Assembly: GCF_029338235.1 (NCBI RefSeq)
Contig: NZ_CP119785.1
Location: 2,418,001-2,482,000, forward strand
Length of the DNA stretch: 64,000 nucleotides
Direction: 5' to 3'
Source: Haloarcula rara
GTDB lineage: Archaea > Halobacteriota > Halobacteria > Halobacteriales > Haloarculaceae
The notes below the pieces were generated by a model. The model was not told where the DNA came from. It saw only the letters and a program-made list of their open reading frames with translations, and searched no databases. This document shows positions 17,356 to 25,335 of this stretch, piece after piece. Each line of letters opens with the position of its first letter. Within the stretch, counting starts at the first letter, position 1. Made by a program: the position numbers and the translations under genes.

Positions 17356-17808
17356 TTATCCGCCCTGGACGAACTCGTTGCGCGTCTCCACTAGCACTTC
17401 CTCGGCGTGGCCGTCGGGGTCGTAGCGGTCGGGGTCGTACACCCGCTTGACCTCGCCGTCGGCCAGCACGAACGTGTACCGGTCGACGCGCCCGCTGCTC
17501 GTGTCCAGACCGAAGGCGTCGCCAATCGTCCCGTCGGGGTCGGCAAGCAGGTCGTAGAGGACGTCCATCTCCTCAGCGAACTCGTCGTGGCTCTCGACGG
17601 AGTCCATCGAGACGCCATACACCGAGATGCCGCCCTCGCGGAACTTCGGCATCGTCTCCTGGAAGTCACGGGCCTCGATGGTACAGCCCTCGGTGAAATC
17701 TTCGGGGTAGAAGTAGACGACCGTGGGCTCGTCGAAATCTGGAGTGACCGTCTCGCCGTACTGGTTCTGTGCGCTGATCTCCGGGGCCGGGTCGCCGGGT
17801 TCGAGCAT
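17356..17808 (-). CDS. Peroxiredoxin, Bcp/PrxQ-like, one-Cys type
   Basis: 150 residues with the thioredoxin-like AhpC/TSA fold. The peroxidatic Cys42 is in [13 protein letters not shown]. In classical Bcp proteins the resolving Cys lies five residues later (CTxEAC); here that position is Arg, and no other Cys is present, so it must act as a one-Cys enzyme using an external thiol. It reduces peroxides in the cytoplasm. The opening [18 protein letters not shown] and [10 protein letters not shown] are standard. It is convergent with the Azf-like gene and divergent from adk. Confidence 0.9.
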   Translation of the reverse strand: MLEPGDPAPEISAQNQYGETVTPDFDEPTVVYFYPEDFTEGCTIEARDFQETMPKFREGGISVYGVSMDSVESHDEFAEEMDVLYDLLADPDGTIGDAFGLDTSSGRVDRYTFVLADGEVKRVYDPDRYDPDGHAEEVLVETRNEFVQGG

Positions 17809-17922
17809 ACCGGGTGGTCGGCGCGATCGGATTTACCGATTTGGGTGGGAGTGGAACCTTCCCCCGCCGCCGGTCGGCGGCGTTTGGACAACCCTTTAAC
17901 CTCGCCGCCGGAACTCGCGACC

Positions 17923-18573
17923 ATGTCGCAGCCACGACTCCTGATTCTCGGTCCGCCGGGAGCAGGCAAAGGGACACAGAGCGCGAACATCGCCGACGAG
18001 TACGACGTGGAACACGTCACGACCGGCGACGCGCTCCGGGCGAACAAGGACATGGACATCTCCGAGATGGACACGGAGTACGACACGCCCCGTGAGTACA
18101 TGGAGGCGGGCGACCTCGTCCCCGACGCCGTCGTCAACGCTATCGTCGACGAGGCACTGTCGAGTGCCGACGGCTTCGTGCTGGACGGGTATCCCCGAAA
18201 CCTGGAGCAGGCCGAGGAACTGGAAGGGATGACCGACCTCGATGTCATCATCTCACTCGACGTCTCCCGGGAAGAACTCGTCGACCGACTCACCGGCCGC
18301 CGGGTCTGTGACGACTGTGGCACGAACTACCACGTCGAGTTCAACCAGCCCGAAGACGAGGGCGTCTGTGACGAGTGTGGCGGCGAGCTCATCCAGCGCG
18401 AGGACGACAACGAGGAGTCCGTCCGAAATCGTCTGGACGTCTTCGACGAGAACACCGCGCCCGTCATCGCCCACTACGAGGACCACGACGGCTTCGTCGC
18501 CATCGACGGCGAGCAGACCCCCGACGAGGTCTGGGCCGACATCGACGAGGCAGTCGCCGCGCACGCAGAATAA
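17923..18573 (+). CDS. adk: Adenylate kinase (zinc-LID type)
   Basis: 216 residues from the ATG at 17923, which has the TATA-like CCCTTTAAC (17891-17899) 25-32 nt upstream; the frame runs further upstream only as an artefact. The P-loop is GPPGAGKGT (10-18). The NMP-binding region includes TTGDALRAN, and FVLDGYPRN replaces the usual GFPR. The LID has a four-Cys zinc site: VCDDCG and VCDECG. It interconverts 2 ADP with ATP and AMP. It heads the conserved archaeal run adk - DUF106 - cmk - truB. Confidence 0.96.
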   Translation: MSQPRLLILGPPGAGKGTQSANIADEYDVEHVTTGDALRANKDMDISEMDTEYDTPREYMEAGDLVPDAVVNAIVDEALSSADGFVLDGYPRNLEQAEELEGMTDLDVIISLDVSREELVDRLTGRRVCDDCGTNYHVEFNQPEDEGVCDECGGELIQREDDNEESVRNRLDVFDENTAPVIAHYEDHDGFVAIDGEQTPDEVWADIDEAVAAHAE

Positions 18574-18607
18574 ACGTTCATAAGTCGTCGCTGCTTTCAG
18601 TCCCACA

Positions 18608-19498
18608 ATGGCACGAACCGCGCCGAAAGTAGAGCGACTCGCCGACGACGGCGAAGCGATGACCGACGCGCTCGGCGAGGTGCTGACCGTCGCCGAGGAG
18701 CAGGGGACCGTCACCTGGAGCGACGTCAGCGACGACATCACCAGCGGCGAGTGGGGCCGGCTCATCGAGTCCGGCCTGCTCGTCGACGCCGACGGCGAGG
18801 GGTTCGTCATCGAGGACCCCGAGGCCGTCCGTGAGGCGCTCGAAGACACCGACGCCGAGCCCGAGGCAGACGACGACGAGGGATGGAGCCAGTGGGACAA
18901 ACTGGCCGCCCTCGGTACTGTGGGTCTGTTCGCCGGCTACTCCATCAACTCCATCCGGAACGCCATCGGCGGGACCATCGACATCGCGCTCGGCCCGCTG
19001 GCCGAGGTGCTCCCCTTTTACGTCCTCATCCTCGTGCTGGCCGTCTTCACCGGGGCGACCTCCTCTATCCTGCAGGACCAGATGATGGATATGTCCGGGA
19101 TGGGCGACCACCAGGAGAAGATGGAGGAGATAAAGGAGCGTCGCAAGAAGGCCAAAGAGCGCGACGACGAGGAGGCGCTCGAACGCATCGAGCAAGAGCA
19201 GATGGAGCTCATGACCGACCAGCTGGGCATGTTCAAACAGCAGTTCCGCCCGATGGTCTGGATCATGCTTATCAACATCCCCGTCTTCCTGTGGATTTAC
19301 TGGATGGTCTTTGGGCCCGGGCTGACCATCGCCTCGCCAGTCATCACGCTGCCCATCTTCGGCGAGGTCGAGTCCTGGCGCCAGGGGCTCGTCGGCCCGA
19401 TGCAGGCCTGGATTGTCTGGTACTTCCTGTGCTCGCTGTCCTTTACGCAGATCATCCGGAAGGCGCTGAACGTCCAGACCACGCCCACCGCTAGCTAA
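18608..19498 (+). CDS. DUF106 membrane protein (archaeal YidC/Get1/EMC3-like insertase)
   Basis: 296 residues. Residues 1-95 are a haloarchaeal acidic cytosolic extension with winged-helix-like features. Then come TM1 (about 105-120 with LGTVGLFAGYSINSI), TM at 140-155 (FYVLILVLAVFTGATSSIL), a charged coiled-coil (KMEEIKERRKKAKERDDEEA, about 175-215), and two further TMs (WIMLINIPVFLWIYWMVF; WIVWYFLCSLSFTQII). This helix - coiled coil - helices order is the core of the Oxa1/YidC/Get1/EMC3 superfamily; DUF106 is its archaeal member and is thought to insert membrane proteins. It lies 34 bp after adk. Confidence 0.9.
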   Translation: MARTAPKVERLADDGEAMTDALGEVLTVAEEQGTVTWSDVSDDITSGEWGRLIESGLLVDADGEGFVIEDPEAVREALEDTDAEPEADDDEGWSQWDKLAALGTVGLFAGYSINSIRNAIGGTIDIALGPLAEVLPFYVLILVLAVFTGATSSILQDQMMDMSGMGDHQEKMEEIKERRKKAKERDDEEALERIEQEQMELMTDQLGMFKQQFRPMVWIMLINIPVFLWIYWMVFGPGLTIASPVITLPIFGEVESWRQGLVGPMQAWIVWYFLCSLSFTQIIRKALNVQTTPTAS

Positions 19499-19593
19499 GA
19501 CGGTCGTTTTGGGATTTTCGCGCAGAATTGCTTTTCAGAACAGCCAGAAAGCCCCGCTAGCAATCGGACGCTTGACTGCTACTGCTGACGTGT

Positions 19594-19859
19594 ACAGCCA
19601 GAAAGCCCCGGCTGGCTCCGGTCGGGGGACTCGCTGCGGTCCTCAGTCGCTCCGCTCCTTGCGGTCCTTGCGTCGTCCGCCTTTCCGGAGCCAGCCGCCC
19701 CTTTCAGTCCCGCCCGTAGCCGGTTGACCAACCGCCTGGGCGGGACTGAAAGGGGCGGGCCGTTCGACGACGGCGGGCAACGTAAGCACTGGAACGAACG
19801 AAGTGAGTGAAGGGCGCAACGAGCCCCCCGAGTCGAACGGCCCGGGGCTTTCTGGCTGT
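19594..19859. repeat. Structured intergenic repeat, 266-bp copy with 18-bp terminal inverted repeats
   Basis: Ends are ACAGCCAGAAAGCCCCGG (19594-19611) and its perfect inverse (19842-19859). The core has 21-nt inverted arms (19695-19715 and 19738-19758; the left arm contains CCCCTTTCAGTCCCGCCC) enclosing a second small stem CGGTT/AACCG. Another inverted pair GGGCCGTTCGAC/GTCGAACGGCCC (19757-19768, 19832-19843) nests outside it. An isolated end, CAGCCAGAAAGC, occurs at 19541-19552. A related 107-bp copy is at 11110-11216. It fills the gap between DUF106 and cmk (19499-19951), has no ORF, and would form a strong cruciform or RNA structure. Confidence 0.7.
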
Positions 19860-19951
19860 GCTGAGTCACCCCGAACAGCCCAGTCACTGTAGCTGGTACT
19901 CCAGCGACAGCAAGACACAACTCATTTTATCGGTACCCCCGGATAACCACC

Positions 19952-20530
19952 ATGTTGATTACCGTCTCCGGCCCCGCGGGCAGCGGGAAGAGCACACTCG
20001 CCGGGCACCTGGCGGACGCGCTGGACTACGAGCACGTCTCGGGCGGTGACATCTTCCGCTCGCTGGCCGAGGAGCGGGACATGACGCCCCTGGAGCTGAA
20101 CAAGGCCGCCGAGGAGGACGACCAGATAGACCGCGACCTCGACCGGCGGCTGCGCGACATCGCCGCCGAGCGCGAGGACCTCGTCCTGGAGTCCCGACTC
20201 GCGGGCTGGATGGCCGGCGAGTACGCCGACATGAAGCTCTGGCTCACCGCGCCACTCGACGTCCGGGCCGGCCGTATCGCCGAGCGGGAGGAAAAGTCCG
20301 TCGACCAGGCCCGCACCGAGACCGAGGAACGCAGCGAGAGCGAGGCCCAGCGCTACGCCGAGTACTACGACATCGACTTCGATGACCGCTCTATCTACGA
20401 CCTCGCCATCAACACCGCCCGCTGGGACCCCGAGGGGACCCTGAACATTGCGCTCAACGCCGTCGAGGCCTACGACGCGGCCGTCGACGAGGGCAAGACG
20501 CCGGTCGAGGGCATCCGCTACGAGTTCTGA
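19952..20530 (+). CDS. cmk: Cytidylate kinase
   Basis: 192 residues, the short archaeal type. P-loop GPAGSGKST (7-15); [15 protein letters not shown] near residue 31 replaces the bacterial NMP segment; the R-rich LID region is [19 protein letters not shown]. It phosphorylates CMP/dCMP. Its TGA overlaps the truB ATG by one base (20530), so the two are translationally coupled. The promoter region ACTCATTTTATCGG lies about 25-32 nt before the start, just beyond the structured repeat. Confidence 0.95.
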   Translation: MLITVSGPAGSGKSTLAGHLADALDYEHVSGGDIFRSLAEERDMTPLELNKAAEEDDQIDRDLDRRLRDIAAEREDLVLESRLAGWMAGEYADMKLWLTAPLDVRAGRIAEREEKSVDQARTETEERSESEAQRYAEYYDIDFDDRSIYDLAINTARWDPEGTLNIALNAVEAYDAAVDEGKTPVEGIRYEF

Positions 20531-21417
20531 TGGCCCGCGCCCCGCCCGAGGAGCGACCCGTCGACGCCCTGCTTTCTTTCGGCGTCGTCAACCTCGACAA
20601 ACCGCCCGGGCCCTCCGCCCACCAGGTCGCGGCGTGGGTCCGAGACGCCACCGGGCAGGACCGCGTCGCCCACGGTGGGACCCTGGACCCGAAGGTGACG
20701 GGCTGTCTCCCGGTTCTGCTGGGCGACGCCGCTCGCGCCGCGCGTATCTTCGACGACGCCGTCAAGGAGTACGTCGCCGTACTGGAACTGCACGACAGCG
20801 CGCCGCCGGACTTCGAGCGTGTCGTCGCCCAGTTCGAGGGGGACATCTACCAGAAGCCACCGCGCAAGAGCGCGGTCAAGCGCCAGCTCCGGACCCGCCG
20901 GATTCACGACCTCGAGGTGCTCGAACAGGTCGAGCGCCGCGCCCTGCTGCGCGTGCGGTGTGCCTCGGGCACGTACATCCGGAAGCTCTGTCACGACATC
21001 GGGCTGGCGCTTGGCACCGGCGCGCACATGGGCGACCTGCGACGCACCGCGACGGGCCAGTTCGACGACCGCTCGCTCGTGTCGATGCACGACCTCGTCG
21101 ACGCGCTGGCGTTCGCCGAGGACGGTGACGAGGGCGAACTCCGGGCGGCTGTACGACCCGCCGAGGAAGCGCTGGTCCACCTGCCCCGGCTGGTCGTCGC
21201 CCCGAGCGCGGCCGAGGCCATCGCCGACGGCACGCCGGTGTACGCGCCAGGGGTTATCGATGCTGAGCCAGCGACGGTGGGTGAGACGGTTCCTGCGCAG
21301 GGCGAACTGGTCGGCGTCTTCACGCCCGACGGCTCGGCCGTCGCCCTTGGGACGCTGGTCGGGGAGCCCGACGCGGAGTCGGGGACGGTGGCTGATTTGG
21401 AGCGGGTGCTGGTCTGA
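20530..21417 (+). CDS. truB: tRNA/rRNA pseudouridine synthase (archaeal Cbf5/TruB)
   Basis: 295 residues. Catalytic Asp53 is in HGGTLDPKVTGCLPV; NLDKPPGPSAHQV and the KRQLRTRRI segment are characteristic of the TruB/Cbf5 family. The C-terminus (about 215-290, LVVAPSAAEAIADGTPVYAPG) is a PUA domain, which in archaea anchors Cbf5 to H/ACA guide RNAs. It makes pseudouridine in rRNA under guide RNA direction and probably tRNA Psi55. It overlaps the cmk stop codon and ends 57 bp before tRNA-Pro. Confidence 0.94.
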   Translation: MARAPPEERPVDALLSFGVVNLDKPPGPSAHQVAAWVRDATGQDRVAHGGTLDPKVTGCLPVLLGDAARAARIFDDAVKEYVAVLELHDSAPPDFERVVAQFEGDIYQKPPRKSAVKRQLRTRRIHDLEVLEQVERRALLRVRCASGTYIRKLCHDIGLALGTGAHMGDLRRTATGQFDDRSLVSMHDLVDALAFAEDGDEGELRAAVRPAEEALVHLPRLVVAPSAAEAIADGTPVYAPGVIDAEPATVGETVPAQGELVGVFTPDGSAVALGTLVGEPDAESGTVADLERVLV

Positions 21418-21474
21418 CTCATGGCGCCCCCGAAACGACACCCTTAATTAACGAACCCTCCTCGTCCAAAACGC

Positions 21475-21545
21475 GGGACCGTGGGGTAGCGGTATCCTCG
21501 GCGGATGGGGTCCGTCGGACCTGAGTTCGAATCTCGGCGGTCCCA
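21475..21545 (+). tRNA. tRNA-Pro (anticodon GGG)
   Basis: 71 nt fold into a cloverleaf: acceptor GGGACCG/CGGTCCC with discriminator A; D arm with the A-G-C-GG-T-A loop; anticodon stem GGCGG/CCGTC with loop ATGGGGT (U33, anticodon GGG); variable GGAC; T arm CTGAG-TTCGAAT-CTCGG. CCA is not encoded. An intron is not present. A T-rich element (CCTTAATTAAC, 21441-21451) about 25-34 nt upstream is a good promoter. The last bases TCGGCGGTCCCACTTTT recur 113 bp downstream. Confidence 0.95.
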
Positions 21546-21646
21546 CTTTTTGCGAAGCGAAAATGAGAGCACGAAGACGAGCAGCGCGCGGTTCGAACGA
21601 CGTGAGAACCGCGTTGGCGAACGGCGCAGCCGTGAGCCAGCGAGTC

Positions 21647-21760
21647 TTCGGCGGTCCCACTTTTCACGCGACGCAACCGCAGGAGCGGAGCGACTGCGTG
21701 TTGCGAGGATGAAACGTGGGAGCAGGGAGCAGCTTCGCTGCGACCGTGGTCCCACTACAT
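21647..21760 (+). repeat. Repeated 3' end of tRNA-Pro
   Basis: TCGGCGGTCCCACTTTT at 21534-21550 (the T-arm/acceptor end of the tRNA plus the T-run) recurs at 21647-21663, and a weaker third copy (GTGGTCCCACTACATTTT) starts at 21746. Spacing is 113 and about 95 bp. The intervals hold hairpins such as GCGGTTC/GAACCGC and GCAGC/GCTGC, and no gene. Duplication of a tRNA 3' end is the usual mark of integrase attachment sites, but the intervals are far too short to be an element, so this is a relic or the same process seen at the two protein genes with repeated ends. Confidence 0.6.
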
Positions 21761-21817
21761 TTTCGCGGTGCTCACTTTCGAGCGCCGCGTACGCTCCGAA
21801 ACGGGCGGTTCCGGAAC

Positions 21818-22093
21818 TCACCGAACGAAAGACCAGAGGAGGACAGCGAAGCCACACGCCAGTGCGACGGATTCAGCGATATGCACTTGCGTGAGCGTCA
21901 ACGCTGTGAACTGGTAGAGAAAGCCCTCTATGAGGACGCCGAGCGTGATGAGGCCGAAGCCGGCCGTGGCAGCACGGAGGTATCGAGTCCGTTCCCGCCG
22001 ATAGGCGCGAAAACTAATCGCCGTCGTCGCAATCCCCAGCAGAAGGAGGAGGGCTCGGACTGCAATCAGCGCGAGCTCCCACCCGCTGGTCAC
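21818..22093 (-). CDS. DUF7521-like membrane protein (second copy)
   Basis: 91 residues from a GTG at 22093 that overlaps the TGA of the upstream gene (GTGA). Three hydrophobic helices are evident (ELALIAVRALLLLLGIATTA; FGLITLGVLIEGFLYQF; ESVALACGFAVLLWSF), with a basic loop RAYRRERTRYLRAA after the first. It is paralogous in layout to its neighbour 22090-22389, including the I-E-G segment in the second helix. I recall such pairs as haloarchaeal DUF7521 proteins next to winged-helix regulators; function unknown. Confidence 0.75.
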   Translation of the reverse strand: MTSGWELALIAVRALLLLLGIATTAISFRAYRRERTRYLRAATAGFGLITLGVLIEGFLYQFTALTLTQVHIAESVALACGFAVLLWSFVR

Positions 22094-22389
22094 GAGTCGT
22101 CCTCTCCATCTGACGGTCTGGGCATTCGTCCGTGTAGCGAGTAGAGGACGATGAGCATTCCCACCGCGACAATGCCAGTCTGAATAGTACCGGCCATGTA
22201 AATAGAGAGCCCGACCAGGTCGAAGAGAACGCCTTCGATTACGGCCCCGATACTGATGAACAGGAATCCGACAGCGACGTACAGCAGTGGGTCGCTCCCG
22301 TGGACGCTGTACCCACGGTATGCTTGATACGCTATCGACAGCCCCAGACCGACCGTGATGAGTTTCGCGATGACGAGTTCGATGTGCAT
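22090..22389 (-). CDS. DUF7521-like membrane protein (first copy)
   Basis: 99 residues with three membrane helices (VIAKLITVGLGLSIAYQAY; LYVAVGFLFISIGAVIEGVLF; TIQTGIVAVGMLIVLYSLH) and an acidic tail. The I-G-A-V-I-E-G block in helix 2 parallels L-G-V-L-I-E-G of the following gene, so the two are likely to form a heteromer (inference). It begins 2 bp after the stop of the winged-helix gene and its stop overlaps the next GTG: a tight three-gene operon. Confidence 0.8.
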   Translation of the reverse strand: MHIELVIAKLITVGLGLSIAYQAYRGYSVHGSDPLLYVAVGFLFISIGAVIEGVLFDLVGLSIYMAGTIQTGIVAVGMLIVLYSLHGRMPRPSDGEDDS

Positions 22390-22391
22390 AG

Positions 22392-22742
22392 TTAGGTGTC
22401 CCGTATCTCACTCCAGATGCGCGAGAACCGTCGAGCGGCGTCCTCACGGACCTGCATCCTGATATCTATCGTTCCGTCCTCGATATCGACGTCGAGGTGG
22501 TCGACGTTCGATTCGTAGACGCTGTGGTGGCTCCCGTCGGCTTCGACCTGTGTCCGCTCGACGAGCAAATCGGTGGCCACCATCTCCTCGACACGGCGAT
22601 AAATCGTCGAGAGGGCGACGTCGCATTCCTCGCTCAGCCCCTTCGCTGAAAGTGGCTCGCGACTCGTGGCTGCCAGAATCTGGCGGACGCGTTCCTCACC
22701 CAGGAGGTCCAGAAGCTGGCCGGCACTATGGTCTTTGGACAC
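22392..22742 (-). CDS. ArsR-type winged-helix regulator
   Basis: 116 residues. Helix-turn-helix at about 31-58 (PLSAKGLSEECDVALSTIYRRVEEMV) followed by the wing (LVERTQVEADGSHHSVYESN). The N-terminus SAGQLLDLLGEERVRQILAAT is the usual dimer helix. No metal-binding Cys cluster is seen, so it is not a classical metal sensor. It heads the operon with two DUF7521 proteins and is divergent from the cupredoxin at 22872, which it may control. An AT-rich CTTAAGTA at 22780-22787 lies about 40-45 nt upstream of the start. Confidence 0.85.
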   Translation of the reverse strand: MSKDHSAGQLLDLLGEERVRQILAATSREPLSAKGLSEECDVALSTIYRRVEEMVATDLLVERTQVEADGSHHSVYESNVDHLDVDIEDGTIDIRMQVREDAARRFSRIWSEIRDT

Positions 22743-22871
22743 GGCTGTTCCTCGCAGTATGAGCTAGTCGATTGAGCATACTTAAGTAACGGAGCGATTT
22801 GCGTGCCGTGCAAAACAGGTTTCGCGTCTATGTACGTTCCGCTCGGATGTTCATCTGTAAGGTGACCGACG

Positions 22872-23540
22872 ATGCCAAATGATTCACTGTACACGCGACG
22901 ACGAGTGCTCGGAGTGACCAGTAGCGTTGCAGTCGTCGGGTTAGCCGGCTGCTCGGGGGGCGGCTCCACCGACAACCCCGAAGGCGGGGACACGACCGCC
23001 ACGCCCACCGAGGACCACCACGATGCAACTGACACGGAGTCGGGCCATCATGAGGAAGAAGGTGACCACGATGATGGCGGACACGGGCACGACGAGGAGA
23101 TCGGTGACCCGACCGACACCGCAGAAGTAGCGATGCTGACGGCCGACGATGGGCAGCACTTCGAGCCCCACGTCGTCCGTGTCAACATCGGTGGGACGGT
23201 AACGTTTGTCAACGAGAGCGGGAGCCACTCCACGGCGGCGTATCACCCCGATAATGACCAGCCCCAGCTCGTTCCCGACGGTGCCCAGGCCTGGGACAGC
23301 GGCCTCCTTTCGGAGACGGGGGCGACGTTCGAACATACCTTCGAGACCGAGGGCGTCTACCACTACTACTGTGCACCTCACGAAGCCCTCGGGATGATTG
23401 GTAGTGTCATCGTTGGTGAACCAGACGCTCACGGGCAACCAGCTCTCGAAGACCCACCGGCGGACAAGCCAGACAGCGTTCGCGAGAAAATATCGGAGCT
23501 CAACGAGATGTGCAACGACGCACTGGGGCATACTCACTGA
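22872..23540 (+). CDS. Tat lipoprotein cupredoxin (plastocyanin/halocyanin-like)
   Basis: 222 residues. N-terminal TRRRVLGVTSSVAVVGLAGC is a twin-arginine signal with lipobox Cys27, so the protein is exported folded and lipid-anchored. A linker (30-85) rich in His, Asp and Glu (DHHDATDTESGHHEEEGDHD) could bind extra metal. The type 1 copper domain (about 90-185) shows ligand His in SGSHSTAAYHP and Cys, His and Met in CAPHEALGM. The C-terminal 35 residues extend past the domain. It probably shuttles electrons at the outer membrane face. It is divergent from the winged-helix/DUF7521 operon. Confidence 0.9.
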   Translation: MPNDSLYTRRRVLGVTSSVAVVGLAGCSGGGSTDNPEGGDTTATPTEDHHDATDTESGHHEEEGDHDDGGHGHDEEIGDPTDTAEVAMLTADDGQHFEPHVVRVNIGGTVTFVNESGSHSTAAYHPDNDQPQLVPDGAQAWDSGLLSETGATFEHTFETEGVYHYYCAPHEALGMIGSVIVGEPDAHGQPALEDPPADKPDSVREKISELNEMCNDALGHTH

Positions 23541-23622
23541 CTCGGTACGGACGCAGCTTTCCCCGCTATTATTCACGAACGCCGCGTAAATTCGTAACGA
23601 GCGGCGCTCCTGCAACTCACAC

Positions 23623-24978
23623 TCAGTCGTCCGAGACAGTCGCGACCTGCTCTGGTTCCTCCCTCGCTTCCGACTCATCGTCGCCCCCCGACACCAGCGC
23701 ATCCCGCGCCTCCTCGTAGACCTTCTTCGCCCGCTGCCCGAACCACTGCAGCGGCGCGACCGCACTCGGGAGCGGGTCCTCGCTGCGCAGGAACACCGGT
23801 CTCGCGTAGCTGAAGGCGGCGAGGAACCGGGCAGCGGCGAGGGGATGGCCCTCGGAGAGCCGTTCGGCGAGCCACTTGATGTCGCCGTACAGCAGCCGCT
23901 GGTGAATCACGTCGTCGCGGTACACCGGCGGGTTCGTCGGGGTGTTCCCGTCGAGCTGGCAGAGGTGGAGCCACGGGACGTCGACGCCGGAGTCGACGGC
24001 GAGCGGGACCGACCCCCAGTAGCGGCTGTTGACCTCGATGAGGTAGTACTCGCCGTCGGGCGTGCGCATAAACTCGACCTGGATGGGGCCGGTCCACTCC
24101 AGGGCGTCGACGACCGCGGCGGCGTGGTCGCGCATTTTCGGGTCACGCATCCCGGTGATGACCGTCGAGTTGCCGCCGCTGTGGGGGGTGGTTCTGAGTC
24201 GGCGCTCCTGGAACCAGGCCCGGAACTCGCCGTCCTCGGCGAGGCCGACGGTGGTGGTCGTCTCGCCGGGGACGTACGCCTGGACGAGCGGCGGGACGGC
24301 GTCGAGGTGGTCGTTTCTCGCGAGGACGTCGCGGTAGGTCGAGACGAGCTCGGCCGGCCCGTCGGCGTAGCTGTCGTCGCCGACGCGGTGGAGGTGGAGT
24401 TTCCCCGCCGAGTCGTCGACGTACTTGCTCCGGGATTTGACGACGACGGGATAGGCGAGGTCGTCGGCGAGTCGCTCCACGTCGGCAAGCGAGTCCGGGG
24501 CGTGGGTCTCCGGCGTCGGCACGGACAGCGGCTCGGCGAGGTCGAAGGTCTGGGCTTTGTCGTAGGCCAGCTTCGCCCGGTCCCAGTCGGGGACCCCAAC
24601 GGTCGTTCCCGTGGCTTCGAGCCGTGCTTTCCGCTGGGAGACCACCTTGGTCGTCGCGTCGTTGACGGGGATGACGGCGAAGTAGTCGCGCTCCGCGAGG
24701 ATACCGGCAAGCTGGTTGACGAACGCGTCCGGCGCCTCGGCGGGCGGGTGATGGGTGACCGCCTCCTCGGAGTACCGCGAGAGCGCCCCGAGCGAGCGGT
24801 CGGTGTCGCTCGCGGCGGTCACGGGGACGCCTCGCTTCCCGAGCGAGCGGTCGGTGTCGCTCGCGGCGGTCACGGGGACGCCTCGCTTCCCGAGCGACCG
24901 GACCACACAGAGGCCGGCCTGGCTGTCCGCGTCCAGTACGAGTGTCCGATACGCGTCCGGGTCGCTGTCGGGCATCAT
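23623..24978 (-). CDS. ATP-grasp protein (carbamoyl-phosphate synthase-like)
   Basis: 451 residues from the ATG at 24978 (MMPDSDPDAYRTLVLDADSQ). A preATP-grasp fold covers residues 1-115; then ATP-grasp proper: PVVVKSRSKYVDD (phosphate loop region), PPLVQAYVPGETTTTVGLA and the metal/ATP end IQVEFMRTPDGEYYLIEVNSRYWGS. The last 90 residues are haloarchaeal. Such enzymes ligate a carboxylate to an amine or thiol; I cannot name the substrate. A perfect 51-bp tandem duplication inserts a second SLGKRGVPVTAASDTDR into the N-terminal fold. Upstream on the same strand, beyond a 350-bp gap, are APH-like and HAD genes. Confidence 0.85.
   Translation of the reverse strand: MMPDSDPDAYRTLVLDADSQAGLCVVRSLGKRGVPVTAASDTDRSLGKRGVPVTAASDTDRSLGALSRYSEEAVTHHPPAEAPDAFVNQLAGILAERDYFAVIPVNDATTKVVSQRKARLEATGTTVGVPDWDRAKLAYDKAQTFDLAEPLSVPTPETHAPDSLADVERLADDLAYPVVVKSRSKYVDDSAGKLHLHRVGDDSYADGPAELVSTYRDVLARNDHLDAVPPLVQAYVPGETTTTVGLAEDGEFRAWFQERRLRTTPHSGGNSTVITGMRDPKMRDHAAAVVDALEWTGPIQVEFMRTPDGEYYLIEVNSRYWGSVPLAVDSGVDVPWLHLCQLDGNTPTNPPVYRDDVIHQRLLYGDIKWLAERLSEGHPLAAARFLAAFSYARPVFLRSEDPLPSAVAPLQWFGQRAKKVYEEARDALVSGGDDESEAREEPEQVATVSDD
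24790..24891 (-). repeat. Perfect in-frame 51-bp tandem duplication
   Basis: Two identical adjacent 51-bp units (24790-24840 and 24841-24891) encode SLGKRGVPVTAASDTDR twice. The flanking sequence S-L-G suggests slippage or recombination between short repeats. Zero divergence implies it is recent. It adds 17 residues to a region that in relatives passes directly from the first helix into the second strand of the preATP-grasp fold. Confidence 0.9.
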
Positions 24979-25335
24979 CGGTCTCTCCCCACGGCCGCCC
25001 ACCGGATTGTTACCGCTGTGCTATCTGGTCGGTCGCCGCCGGCGTCTCGCAGGTCAGGACGGCCTCGGGTCGGGCGGTTACCCCAGCGGCGCGATGACCC
25101 CGACCCACAGGTGTGCAGTGGCGGCCGCCGAGTCGTAAGCGCGGCCTGTCGCTGGTCCCCGCCGCAACGTCGGTGGCGCTGACCGGTGCTTACCAGTGTG
25201 GAACCACTGGCGAAACCCTCCCTTTCCGGAACGCCACTATCGGTAGCCTGGCGTTCGCTCCGCACAGGCGAAGCCAACTCCCGGCGGTGGGTGCCACGCG
25301 TCGGCCGTATCGGCGTGAGACCGACGACGCTGTGC
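24979..25335. other. Intergenic stretch, no gene seen
   Basis: Between the APH-like gene end and the ATP-grasp start. No reading frame with haloarchaeal codon use, tRNA or clear promoter is visible. Two modest inverted repeats occur (CCAGTG/CACTGG near 25194-25211 and GGAACGCCA/TGGCGTTC near 25231-25261). These could be a terminator or a small RNA, but I cannot support either. Confidence 0.4.
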
